DNA of 64,000 bases, from positions 1,530,792-1,594,791 of the forward strand of contig CP036272.1 of assembly GCA_007745635.1 (NCBI GenBank). Direction: 5' to 3'. Shown here piece by piece: positions 46,268 to 55,036 of this stretch. The notes under the pieces are model-generated. The model did no database searches. It saw only the letters and a program-made list of their open reading frames with translations, and was not told the origin of the DNA. Numbering within the stretch: position 1 is the first letter of the stretch; each line of letters opens with the position of its first letter. A program made the translations under genes and the position numbers. Source of the stretch: Stieleria bergensis (GTDB lineage Bacteria > Planctomycetota > Planctomycetia > Pirellulales > Pirellulaceae).

Positions 46268-47956
46268 GTGTTTGATTGGCTCGTTCTCAAAGCGTTGTTC
46301 CGGCCTGTCTTGCTCAGGTGGGAGTGTTTCCGTTGTTGCTCATCGGTTCGCCATTTGCTGTGCCTGATCGCCTTATTGGCTGGTGGTTCTGTGCTCACGC
46401 ATGCTCCGGCGGTAGCTGCTGAGCCAGTCGCGGCGCGAAGCGATTTGACCGCGACCATTGATCGGGCCATTCGATCGGCTTGGCAGCAGCAAAAGATTGA
46501 GCCCGCAGATCGTTGCAGCGATCCCGTGTTTGTGCGGCGAGTGTATTTGGACCTGCTGGGCCGCGTTCCCACGATGGAGGAGCGCGACACGTTTTTGGCA
46601 AACGCTTCAGCTGACCGGCGCAGCAAGTTGGTTGATCAGTTATTGACCAGCCCCGAGCAGGCCGAGCACTTTGCTGATCTGTTCGATGCGATCTTGCTGG
46701 GCCGAGGCAATCAAGGCGTCTACGACCAACGCGAAAAGCATGGCTGGAAAAAGTACCTGGTCAACGCGATTGCCGAAAACCGTCCGTGGAATGACGTTGC
46801 TGCGGAAGTCTTGCTGGCTCGACCGGAAGCTCCCCAGCAAGACGGTGCGGTGTGGTTTTTGTACGAAAAGAAGGACAAGTATCAAGAGATTGCCGAGGCC
46901 GTGGCGCCTGCGTTTTTCGGCATTCGTATCGAGTGTGCTCAGTGCCATGATCACATGATGGTCGACGAGATCACGCAAGCAGATTACTGGGGGTTGGTCG
47001 CATTTTTTAACCGCGGCAAAAACAAGATGACACCCAACGGGCCGCGCGTCGTCGAGTCAGCGATCGGTGGATTTTCTGAGTTCGCTGATTTGACGGGCTC
47101 CAGCAGTCCCAACCGCTTGCAGTTCATGGGGAAAGGTCCGCTCGATGAGGCACGCCCCAAAGCAGGTGACAAACAGCAAGATAAGGACGAGCTCTACATC
47201 AAGGCGGCGGTCAAGAATGATCCACGTGTGCCAAAGTTTTCGCGACGCGAGCAGTTCGTCAAGCAGGTGCTGGTCGAGCACCCTTTGTTGGCCCGAGCGA
47301 TGGTGAACCGCTTGTGGGCGATCATGATGGGACGGGGATTGGTGCATCCCTACGATGAAATCGACAGCATGCATCCCCCCAGTCATCCCGAGTTACTTGA
47401 CGCTCTGACCCAGGACTTTCGTGAGTCCGGTTTTCAGATGCGTCGTTTGGTTCGCGCCTTGGCAAACAGTGAAGCTTATCAACTGCAAGCGATCCGCCCC
47501 GAATCCGTCAACGATCCCCAGTGGTTTGCTTGGTATTTACAGCGCCCGCTAACTGCTGAACAAATGGCTCGTTCCCTGCAGGTCGTGTTGCGTGGAGAAG
47601 CGTCGCTCAATCGCACCCTGCTCGCTTCGCTGCGAACGCAAGTGCCGGACGTCTTGCCTGATAACGTTCAAGTTGACGTCACCGAGGCGCTCTTCATGAC
47701 CAACGGAGCGCAGCTCGAAGCGATGATTCAAAACAGCCGCCAGCCACAATCACTGCATCAGCGGACGCTCCGCCAGTCCAATCATCCCAGCAGAGCCAAA
47801 TGGTTGGTGGATGCCGTTTTGGGACGGTCGGCAGATCAAGCTGAAATCGATGCCATCACCGCCTACCTTGCCGAGCGGGACGATCGATTGGAGCAAGCAA
47901 TCGATCAAGTCATTTGGTCGTTGGTCAGCAGTGGCGAATTTCGATTCAATCATTAG
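46268..47956 (+). CDS. PSCyt2/DUF1549 + PSD1/DUF1553 protein
   Basis: The 562-aa protein lacks the Big2 and CxxxxCH parts of its relative at 42.0 kb but has the same core: DUF1549 with YLDLLGRVPTMEERDTFLA, a CxxCH site in IECAQCHDHMM, and DUF1553 with MVNRLWAIMMGRGLVHPYDE and SHPELLDALTQDFRESGFQ. A signal peptide is seen around residues 30-52 (LLCLIALLAGG). The start is open: GTG at 46268 gives a long leader, TTG at 46355 a normal one; neither has a clear Shine-Dalgarno. It leads a three-gene plus-strand unit with a DUF1501 gene 16 bp downstream and a WD40 gene. Function unknown, exported. Confidence 0.9.
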   Translation: MFDWLVLKALFRPVLLRWECFRCCSSVRHLLCLIALLAGGSVLTHAPAVAAEPVAARSDLTATIDRAIRSAWQQQKIEPADRCSDPVFVRRVYLDLLGRVPTMEERDTFLANASADRRSKLVDQLLTSPEQAEHFADLFDAILLGRGNQGVYDQREKHGWKKYLVNAIAENRPWNDVAAEVLLARPEAPQQDGAVWFLYEKKDKYQEIAEAVAPAFFGIRIECAQCHDHMMVDEITQADYWGLVAFFNRGKNKMTPNGPRVVESAIGGFSEFADLTGSSSPNRLQFMGKGPLDEARPKAGDKQQDKDELYIKAAVKNDPRVPKFSRREQFVKQVLVEHPLLARAMVNRLWAIMMGRGLVHPYDEIDSMHPPSHPELLDALTQDFRESGFQMRRLVRALANSEAYQLQAIRPESVNDPQWFAWYLQRPLTAEQMARSLQVVLRGEASLNRTLLASLRTQVPDVLPDNVQVDVTEALFMTNGAQLEAMIQNSRQPQSLHQRTLRQSNHPSRAKWLVDAVLGRSADQAEIDAITAYLAERDDRLEQAIDQVIWSLVSSGEFRFNH

Positions 47957-47972
47957 GAACAGGATCAAAGCA

Positions 47973-49328
47973 TTGCGTCCCAAGCATCAACCCAACGATC
48001 CCTCGCCGCCTCGCGACTTGCGTTATGGCTGTGGTGGCAGCGAACATACGGTGCATCGCCGTCTTTTTCTAGAAGGCTCATTCGCCGCCGGCGCGGCTTC
48101 GCTGGCAAGTTTCAGTGGGCTGTTTTCCATTCCCGCAGTCGCCGAAGAAACCAAACGTGCTGGCAAAAAGTGCATCCTGTTATGGCTGTGTGGAGCACCC
48201 AGTCAGTTTGAAATGTGGGACCCGAAGCCAGGCACTGAAACCGGTGGACCATTCGCTGCGATCAATACCAATTTGCCGGGTGTGCAAGTCAGCAGTTTGA
48301 TGCCCAAGTGCGCGACGATTATGGACAAGCTGGCGGTAGTGCGCAGCATGTCAACCAAGCCCAGCGAGCACTTTCAAGGCATCGACGCGCTCACTCGTGG
48401 CGACGCGCCACGGCCACCATTTGTCCGTCCCATTTTGGGATCAGTGGTTGCCGAACAGCTCGGGCAGTTAGACAGTCCTGTGCCACAATTCATTCTGCTG
48501 GATCCCTGTCCGGAGGGCAATGAATTCAAAGCCTTCAAAGCGGGTAACTGGGCCGGCTGGCTGGGAGCACAGTATGGACCCGTGCGAGCCGGTGGAGACT
48601 ATGGGATCGCCAATCTCGAAAAATCAGCTGCGATCTCGGACTTGGATCATAGTGATCGTGAAGCCTTGCGAAGTTTCTTTACCAAGAAGTTTGCCAACGA
48701 TCAACGCAGTGAAGCGGCTGATAACTACAACGCGGCTTATCAACGTGTGAAGGGCTTGATGTCCTGTGCTCCTCTGTTTGATCTGAACAAACTGCCGGTT
48801 GCTGATCGTGAGCGTTACGGCGGTGGGGCATTCGCACAGCATGCCTTGCAAGCGAGACACCTCATCGAAAATGGCAGCACATTTGTCATGGTCGCTAACG
48901 GAATGCCGTGGGATAATCATGTCTTTCAGCATGAGATGCATCAAATGTTGGTGCCAGAGCTGGATAACGTGTTGTTCCAACTGGTCAGCGACCTGGAAGA
49001 TCGTGGCTTGCTAGAGGAGACACTGGTGATCGCGATGGGCGAGTTTGGGCGAACACCATGGTTGAATGAAGCACGCGGCCGCGATCACTATCCCAAAGCC
49101 TGGAGCATGGCGATGGCTGGCGGAGGAGTGAAAGGCGGAGTGGTGCACGGCGCCACGGATTCACAAGGTTACGAAGTGGTCGATGGCAAGGCCGATAATC
49201 GCAACTTGTTCGCCACCATCTTTGCTGCCTTGGGAATCGATCCACATCAAGAGTACGAACTGCCTGGCCTGCCAACCTTTCATCGCGTGGAAGAGGATGC
49301 GGCACCCATCAAGGAGGTGTTGCTATGA
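47973..49328 (+). CDS. DUF1501 protein with twin-arginine signal (TTG start)
   Basis: The frame is open from 47811, inside the PSD1 gene, but TTG 47973, 16 bp after that stop and preceded by an AGGAACAGG purine stretch, is the more sensible start (about 451 aa). The Tat-type signal HRRLFLEGSFAAGAASLAS follows. Core stretches match the DUF1501 family: LWLCGAPSQFEMWDPKPG, MPWDNHVFQHEMHQM, MGEFGRTPWLNEARGRDHYP and GGVVHGATDSQG. It shares these with the gene at 44.5 kb but is clearly a separate paralogue. The stop overlaps the ATG of the WD40 gene by 4 bases, so the two are translationally coupled. Confidence 0.92.
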   Translation: MRPKHQPNDPSPPRDLRYGCGGSEHTVHRRLFLEGSFAAGAASLASFSGLFSIPAVAEETKRAGKKCILLWLCGAPSQFEMWDPKPGTETGGPFAAINTNLPGVQVSSLMPKCATIMDKLAVVRSMSTKPSEHFQGIDALTRGDAPRPPFVRPILGSVVAEQLGQLDSPVPQFILLDPCPEGNEFKAFKAGNWAGWLGAQYGPVRAGGDYGIANLEKSAAISDLDHSDREALRSFFTKKFANDQRSEAADNYNAAYQRVKGLMSCAPLFDLNKLPVADRERYGGGAFAQHALQARHLIENGSTFVMVANGMPWDNHVFQHEMHQMLVPELDNVLFQLVSDLEDRGLLEETLVIAMGEFGRTPWLNEARGRDHYPKAWSMAMAGGGVKGGVVHGATDSQGYEVVDGKADNRNLFATIFAALGIDPHQEYELPGLPTFHRVEEDAAPIKEVLL

Positions 49329-50416
49329 ATGATACAGAAGCCAAGAACGATCAGAACAAAGCGGTCAAGCTAACGCGGACCGATCAAACCAAGGTGCCAA
49401 TGGGCGTCCTGGATGGGAGCGTTTCCGCGGACTGGCAGCAGTGTGCGCTGGCATGTTTGGACGGGGTGTACTTGCTTAATGCCAAAGACAAACAACATCA
49501 GCGTTTATACCAACACGACAGTTGGGTCAGTTCCGTGCACTGGGTGGCTGAAGACCTGATCGTTTCAGCCGGATATGACGGAGCCATTCAGTGGTTCAAT
49601 CCGCAAACCAAGCAGCCAATCGATCGGCTGAAACTGCATCAGTTCTGGTCTTGGGACATGGCCTTGTCTCCCGATCGCACGGTGTTGGCCTCCGTCACGG
49701 GACAATACCTTGCCGGCGGATACAAGTACGAACCGCAGAGCGAATCAGAGCCCTCGGTGTGTTTGGTGTCTGTCAAGGATCGCAAGGTCCTGCACCGGTT
49801 GTCACAAACGCCATCGGTTCAAGCGGTCGCATTCAGTCCCGACGGTCGCTTCGTCGCGGCCGGGAATTTAATGGGGACGGTAAGGGTGTTTGAAGTCGCC
49901 AGTGGGAAGCTGGCACGCGAGTTCAATACTGCCGACTTTACCAGTTGGGGCATCATCAAAAGCCATTGTTACCTGGGCGGCATCTTTGCGCTGCGATTCA
50001 CGCCCGACGGCCAGCATTTACTGCTCGCCGGCATGGGGCCGATGCGAGATCCAATGGCTGGCAATGGCAAGCAACGCTGGCAAAAGTGGAAATGGGATCA
50101 AGCGGAACCACAACGCGTCGACCAAATTCATGACAAAGAGTTTGGCGAAGGCTTGATGGAAGCACTGGCCATTGACTCCGCTGGCGATCGCTTCTTGATG
50201 GCCGGACGATTGCGTGGTGGCAATTGGAATGCCGCCCTCTTTGAAGGTGCCACAGGCAATCAGTTGACGACGTTGAAAACGGGCTACCGAGTCACTCAGG
50301 CGGCCTTTAGCGACGACGGCAAGCGGCTCGCGCTGTTCGGTGCTCAAGGTCAAGGCAAGCGAAACAAAGAAGGCGAGCATCCGCACTTCGGACGCATCGA
50401 ATTTTACGATGCCTAA
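49325..50416 (+). CDS. WD40 repeat protein, 363 aa
   Basis: The protein has WD40 blades (WVSSVHWVAEDLIVSAGYDG, VQAVAFSPDGRFVAAGNLMG, FALRFTPDGQHLLLAGMG, QAAFSDDGKRLALFGAQG), enough for one propeller of six or seven blades. There is no signal peptide, unlike its cluster partners, so it may stay in the cytosol or have another route. It is coupled to the DUF1501 gene by ATGA. The left cluster also ends in a WD40 protein, there fused to a cytochrome domain. WD40 propellers are protein-binding platforms; the partner here is probably the DUF1501 or PSD1 product or its precursor. Confidence 0.9.
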   Translation: MNDTEAKNDQNKAVKLTRTDQTKVPMGVLDGSVSADWQQCALACLDGVYLLNAKDKQHQRLYQHDSWVSSVHWVAEDLIVSAGYDGAIQWFNPQTKQPIDRLKLHQFWSWDMALSPDRTVLASVTGQYLAGGYKYEPQSESEPSVCLVSVKDRKVLHRLSQTPSVQAVAFSPDGRFVAAGNLMGTVRVFEVASGKLAREFNTADFTSWGIIKSHCYLGGIFALRFTPDGQHLLLAGMGPMRDPMAGNGKQRWQKWKWDQAEPQRVDQIHDKEFGEGLMEALAIDSAGDRFLMAGRLRGGNWNAALFEGATGNQLTTLKTGYRVTQAAFSDDGKRLALFGAQGQGKRNKEGEHPHFGRIEFYDA

Positions 50417-50438
50417 TGCCCCCGGGTGTGCACCGCTG

Positions 50439-50486
50439 CTTTGAAGATCTTCAGGTTACCTAGGTAGGGTGCGTGCCAGCACGCAC
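50439..50486. repeat. Dispersed double-palindrome element, copy B
   Basis: Copy B begins 23 bp after the WD40 stop. It has the perfect first palindrome TTGAAGATCTTCAGGTTA and the second GTGCGTGCCAGCACGCAC. The rest of the 214-bp gap up to the convergent ThuA-like gene holds a further degenerate stretch (GGTGCCAGCACGGCACC at 50548-50564), which is itself a short inverted repeat. Confidence 0.75.
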
Positions 50487-50630
50487 TGATTCCCGAAAAG
50501 CACGAAATGCCAGGCCAAGGGTGTGCTGCGCATTGGTTGGTGGTGCCAGCACGGCACCCGCCGAACTCTGATCGCGTTCGTTTCTAGGTACGGGCTGCCT
50601 GGCAATGGATTCGATACAGCTGACGAGTCA

Positions 50631-51716
50631 CTACGGACGGGCGCGGAAGTTCCACTCAGGGGTTCCCGGTGGATCGTCTGACGATGGGGTTTTGCCCAGA
50701 CCATATTTCTCTGGCTGCATGTCCAGATTCTTGTAGTGATCCTTTTCGCGGATGAATCCATAGAACGTGGGGTAGAAGGCATCGACAAATGCGACATCGG
50801 CTTTCTCTGGCACGTCTTTGTCTAGCAAGTAGTACGTTGCGTTGACCAGCATGCGTCGCAGATCTTCGCTGACTAAGTCAACGCTTGCGCCGGCAGTGGT
50901 GCAAAACGATTTTCCTTCGGTGCCGTTGGGGGCGGTGTACGGGTGGACCCAAGCCAAGGCTTGCATGGGGTCGTTTTTCTTGTCGTCGATGATCTTGGAC
51001 TTGGGGTCCAAGGTTTCCGTGACAGCACCGAGCAGCAAGACTTCATCTTTGTCGGTCAAGTTGCGTACCGTGTAAACATCCGAAGGGGCAAACACGTCGC
51101 TAACGCTGTTCAGGATGGGGTGGCTGGCTTGGTCTTCGACGACCACGCCACGAGCACCTTGTCGTTTGTGTCCGCCGTGGTGAGCGACCCATTGTTCGCC
51201 AAGAATCTGGCGACCGAATTGTCCGTGGCCAAGCGTGCCACCGAATTTGCCTCCACCTGTGAACGCGTGCGTGGCGGTGCGAATACCGATCACGGGTTTG
51301 CCAGCGTTGATGAAGCTGGTGATGTGTTTGGAGTCTTCTTCATTGGGGCGGCGAAAGCGAGTGCCGATCAGCATCAAGTCGGCATCATCTAGCTCATCCC
51401 AGGCCACAATGCCTTCTTGGTTGTTGGGATCAATGTACTTTCCGTCGGCGCTCATCGAGAAGATAACGGTGCAGTCAAAGCCGTGTTTCTGGCTGAGAAT
51501 CTTGCCTAGCATCGGCATGGATTCTTCGGTGCGATACTCTTCGTCACCAGCGACCAAAACAATTTTCCCTTGCGACTTGCCCTTTGCTGGCAAGTGCAGG
51601 CGGCCAGGGCCTTCGCCCGCTTGGGCAACGGTGGCACTGAGCGATGAACAGACGAACGCTGCCACGCATAGCGTGCCAACAAATCGAGCTGTTAAACGGT
51701 TGATCGATTGTTTCAT
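50631..51716 (-). CDS. Secreted ThuA-like (trehalose-utilisation) domain protein
   Basis: With ATG 51716 the protein (361 aa) begins with a signal peptide that ends near SATVAQAG. The ThuA domain, a class I glutamine amidotransferase-like fold, covers IVLVAGDEEYRTEESMPML, DADLMLIGTRFRRPNEEDSK and GKPVIGIRTATHAF to the end of the fold. No catalytic Cys of true amidotransferases is present. ThuA proteins are common as secreted proteins in planctomycetes, often near sugar or PSD1 genes; ThuA in Rhizobium oxidises disaccharides. Substrate unknown. The gene is 155 bp downstream of the HtrA-related module, on the same strand, and could belong to it. Confidence 0.88.
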   Translation of the reverse strand: MKQSINRLTARFVGTLCVAAFVCSSLSATVAQAGEGPGRLHLPAKGKSQGKIVLVAGDEEYRTEESMPMLGKILSQKHGFDCTVIFSMSADGKYIDPNNQEGIVAWDELDDADLMLIGTRFRRPNEEDSKHITSFINAGKPVIGIRTATHAFTGGGKFGGTLGHGQFGRQILGEQWVAHHGGHKRQGARGVVVEDQASHPILNSVSDVFAPSDVYTVRNLTDKDEVLLLGAVTETLDPKSKIIDDKKNDPMQALAWVHPYTAPNGTEGKSFCTTAGASVDLVSEDLRRMLVNATYYLLDKDVPEKADVAFVDAFYPTFYGFIREKDHYKNLDMQPEKYGLGKTPSSDDPPGTPEWNFRARP

Positions 51717-51871
51717 CTCATCGAATCCGGGTTGGTGGGTCTGGGGTGGTACTTCAGGGAGGTTGGCTGGCGACTCTTGCCCGCCAGCAGATAGCTTAGG
51801 TCTGCGCATGAGATTCGGCAAAGCTCCTCGAGCGAATTTCTGCCGGTAGTGTAATTCAAACAGAGACGGAG

Positions 51872-53875
51872 CTAAATGATCTGCAGTAAGCGAACCCAAT
51901 TCAGCAACTTCGTCCGGTTGAGTTCCCCAGCGGTCTCGATGGGATAGCCCGCTTGTTGCAGCGGCGTCGACCAGGTGGGGGCGTCATCTGGGGAATCGAT
52001 GGGAAGCAGCAACCGCAAGGCACTCTCGGGTTGGTTTTCTCGCAATCGAACCGCCGGTGGTTTCGTTTTAGCCGACACGGCGATGCCATTGAATTCGCTC
52101 CGATCGCTCAAGCCCATCGCGATCGCGAGCGTGTCTGCTGATGAGGTTTTATCGCCGTTGGTCACTCCATAAGTGGCCAAACCGATCGAACCAACCGTCA
52201 CGCGTTGCAGCATCAGTGAGACAAAGCGAGCAACGACATCGATCTCTTTGGACTCCCAACCTTTCTCTGATTCGCAGCTGACGGCGCAAACCACAACGCC
52301 TTGCTTGGCGGCCAATGCTTGCCAGTTTTCGAGCGCCTTTTCTGGTTCACGTTCATCCGGTGGCAGCAACACAATCAGCATCGCCAAGCTGGTTGCTTGT
52401 TGGTCCAGGGCAGCCAGTTGGTCTTCAGACGGCATCGTCAAGGCAGCCAGGTTCGGTGCGTCAGGCAAACGCAGTGCCTGCACTTCCCAGGGCTTGGGCT
52501 CGGCATCAGGCTTCCACTGCGGCAAGGCTTCGGTGATGGCTTTGCCGCCAATGCTGGTCGGTTTGACGGCAACCGTTTGTTCCTTGCCATCACGCGTGAT
52601 GGTCGCCTGGATCTCGGTGTCTGGTGCCGCTGTGATCAACAGCTTTCGCAGTGTTGTGACGTCCCTGATCTCTGTGTCATCCAGTTTTAGCAGAACATCG
52701 TTGGCTTGCAGTTTGCCTTCCGCAGCAGACTCGGGAAGGATGGCTTCAATGGTGACGGTTTGTTGTTGCTGTGCGTCATCGGCATCGTCTAACGTTTCGG
52801 TCTGGTCGACCCAGATGCCTAAACGCTGTGGCTCAAGCGGATCAATCTTGTCGGCCAGGAAAACATCCACGGTGGTCGTTTTGTCACCGCGTTTGAAGCT
52901 GACGGCGATCTTGTCACCGGCATCAAAGGGCCCCAGTGCTTGTTCAATCTGGCTGAACATCTTGACGGGCGTGCCAGCGATGGCGGTGATCTCATCGCCC
53001 ACTTCCAGGCCTGCCTGTTCGGCTGGTGAACGCAGTCGCACGGCGCCCAGTGCGGTGTCCTCGGCTAACGGATCTTTGGATCGCGGGACAATCCCCAGTA
53101 GCCCTTTATGGATGTCTTGGCCCTCACGCATGCGATCGAGTTTGTTGGCGATCACATCCGCTGGCACGGCGAATGCAATTCCCGAATCGTACCAGCTGGT
53201 CGCATCGGGAGCTCCGCCCGCCGGCACGGCCGGGACCGACAGACCCACGACGTTACCACCGAGGTCAATCAAGGGACCGCCATAAAAGGTCGGTGAAATC
53301 CTGGCATCGCACTGTAGCATGGTTCCTTTGAGCCGTCCGCGAGCGCTGAGAATGCCGGAGCTGACCATCGGTGCTTGGTCGATCCCATAACGACCCACGC
53401 CAATCACGGTTGAACCAACGGGCAGCTGATCACGATCAGGCAAGTTAACTGCTGGTAGTGGATCCTTTGAATTGATCTTCAACAGAACCACGCCACGATG
53501 ATGGTCTCGGGCGACAGTTTTCGCCGCAAAACGCGTTTGATCTGGCATCACCACCAGAAGGCTGGTCGCACTGCGACGAAGGATGATGTCTGATGCCACG
53601 ACCAGGCCTGAAGGATCAACGATCAGGCCGCTGGTGGGAGCGTCTTGTTCAAGTTCGCTACGTCGACGACCGCCAGTTTGTGCGACACCGATGGCTTCAA
53701 TCGAAACCACTGACGGCAGCACGCGCTTGGTGGCGTTGCGAACGGCTTGTGCAAATTGCTGACGGTACTGCAGCGACTTGGTAAGGTCTTGACCGGAGGC
53801 CGTGATCGGAAAGGCGGCCGCGATGACGCAACCGACGATCAGCAACCGAGCGGTGATGTTGTGAAACCAGTGCAC
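51872..53875 (-). CDS. HtrA-like pseudoprotease with two PDZ domains, 667 aa
   Basis: A GTG start and a signal peptide (ends ITASGQ) are followed by a trypsin-like domain that aligns with the intact protease at 55 kb but lacks all three catalytic residues. Where that protein has TNFHV this one has ASDIIL (Ile97 for His); GDLAMIKL becomes GVVLLKI (Gly128 for Asp); NPGNSGGPL becomes SPTFYGGPL (Tyr198 for Ser). Two PDZ domains follow (AGLEVGDEITAIAGTPV near 285-300; KLQANDVLLKLDDTEI near 390) and a C-terminal region of unknown type. Probable role: binding of partners or substrates in the periplasm for the active protease. It is third in the module, 18 bp after the preceding gene. Confidence 0.85.
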   Translation of the reverse strand: MHWFHNITARLLIVGCVIAAAFPITASGQDLTKSLQYRQQFAQAVRNATKRVLPSVVSIEAIGVAQTGGRRRSELEQDAPTSGLIVDPSGLVVASDIILRRSATSLLVVMPDQTRFAAKTVARDHHRGVVLLKINSKDPLPAVNLPDRDQLPVGSTVIGVGRYGIDQAPMVSSGILSARGRLKGTMLQCDARISPTFYGGPLIDLGGNVVGLSVPAVPAGGAPDATSWYDSGIAFAVPADVIANKLDRMREGQDIHKGLLGIVPRSKDPLAEDTALGAVRLRSPAEQAGLEVGDEITAIAGTPVKMFSQIEQALGPFDAGDKIAVSFKRGDKTTTVDVFLADKIDPLEPQRLGIWVDQTETLDDADDAQQQQTVTIEAILPESAAEGKLQANDVLLKLDDTEIRDVTTLRKLLITAAPDTEIQATITRDGKEQTVAVKPTSIGGKAITEALPQWKPDAEPKPWEVQALRLPDAPNLAALTMPSEDQLAALDQQATSLAMLIVLLPPDEREPEKALENWQALAAKQGVVVCAVSCESEKGWESKEIDVVARFVSLMLQRVTVGSIGLATYGVTNGDKTSSADTLAIAMGLSDRSEFNGIAVSAKTKPPAVRLRENQPESALRLLLPIDSPDDAPTWSTPLQQAGYPIETAGELNRTKLLNWVRLLQII

Positions 53876-53893
53876 TCTGGGAGCTCCAGCGAA

Positions 53894-55036
53894 TTAAGGT
53901 TGCAAACGGACGGGCAGGATGTCGCTACCTCGTTGAATGGTCAACGAAAAAGCGTCCCGGCGATCGATCCGTCGCAGCAGTTCGGTAAACGTTTTCTGAT
54001 CGCCAATGCGTTGGCCATCGAGCAGTAGAATCAGGTCGTCTGGTTTGAGTTTGGCCACCGCTGCTAGCGAGTCTTTCTTGATCGAGTCGACATACGCAGG
54101 GGTGGATTCAAGAACATCAGGGACAAGGATCAATCCCAATGTTGTGAGGTTATGGGATTGATCACGCGGCAGGATCGGTTGGTCTTCTTTGGGCTTGGTG
54201 CTCACCTTGCCAGCGATGATATCGCCAATCGCCGATCGCAGCGTTTCCAGTGGCAGCGCGTAGTTCAACCACACACCCGTTTCGGAATCGCGAAGCTCTT
54301 TGCCGATCATGCCGACAAGCTTGCCATCGTATCGCACCACAGCACCGCCAGCGGCCCCCGGGTTATTGCCAATCAAGTCCAGCAGAAACACCTTGCCTCG
54401 ATAAGGCGTTTTGAAAGTGCCCCGTCTGGCGTCCAGTTTGGTGATGCCTGCGATGGAGCCTTGCATCACGCTGGCGGCTTCATTGCCGGTGGCGATTCCA
54501 AACAGGTTGCTAACCGCCAGAACCGGGTCGCCCCACTGCACCTGGAGGTCTTTCTCTAGCTTAAAGAATGGCAGATTCGTTGCGTCGATCTTCAGCACGG
54601 CCAGTTCTAATGCCGGTTCGATGCCAACGATTTCTGCATCAAATCGTCGGCCGTCATCAAGGATCACAATCGGAGCAACGTCCAGGACATAGCTCCAGGC
54701 CGTGACGAGATGCCCTTCGGGGGAAACCAAAAAGCCGCTTTGATAGGCTTCTAATCCACGCAGCCCCCCGGCCCCATAAATTTTGGCCACTCGCTGCTGT
54801 GCAGGCCGACTTTGCTCGGTCCAGTTTTGCTGCTCAGAATCATTGGCCGCTTGCTGGACCGGGGCTGCGGCGGCTGCGGGATCCTGGGCAGCAGCATGGC
54901 TTGCCGATAGCATTGCCGCGGCCGCAAGGCAAATCAGCCCTGCAAGACCGTTTCGCATTCGGTCACGGCTCTGACGTTCAAAAAATCGAGTTGCCATGTG
55001 GTCCTGGTTGAATGGATTCACTGTTTGTCGAATCAT
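53894..55036 (-). CDS. HtrA-like pseudoprotease with PDZ domain, 380 aa
   Basis: A long signal region (about 1-51, ends ASHAAAQ) precedes a trypsin-like domain. All three catalytic sites differ from the intact enzyme: LVTAWSYV has Ser115 for His, ALELAVLKI has Glu144 for Asp, and NPGAAGGAV has Ala229 for the nucleophile Ser. A C-terminal PDZ domain (VAKLKPDDLILLLDGQRIG) remains. It should fold and bind peptides, but not cleave. The ATG at 55036 overlaps the stop of the active protease gene by 4 bases (ATGA), giving coupled synthesis. Confidence 0.87.
   Translation of the reverse strand: MIRQTVNPFNQDHMATRFFERQSRDRMRNGLAGLICLAAAAMLSASHAAAQDPAAAAAPVQQAANDSEQQNWTEQSRPAQQRVAKIYGAGGLRGLEAYQSGFLVSPEGHLVTAWSYVLDVAPIVILDDGRRFDAEIVGIEPALELAVLKIDATNLPFFKLEKDLQVQWGDPVLAVSNLFGIATGNEAASVMQGSIAGITKLDARRGTFKTPYRGKVFLLDLIGNNPGAAGGAVVRYDGKLVGMIGKELRDSETGVWLNYALPLETLRSAIGDIIAGKVSTKPKEDQPILPRDQSHNLTTLGLILVPDVLESTPAYVDSIKKDSLAAVAKLKPDDLILLLDGQRIGDQKTFTELLRRIDRRDAFSLTIQRGSDILPVRLQP

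Noticed and set aside
46150-46626. Minus-strand frame opposite the start of the right PSD1 gene
   Set aside because: It lies opposite a well-supported gene, is Arg/Ser-rich like other shadow frames, and crosses the likely promoter.
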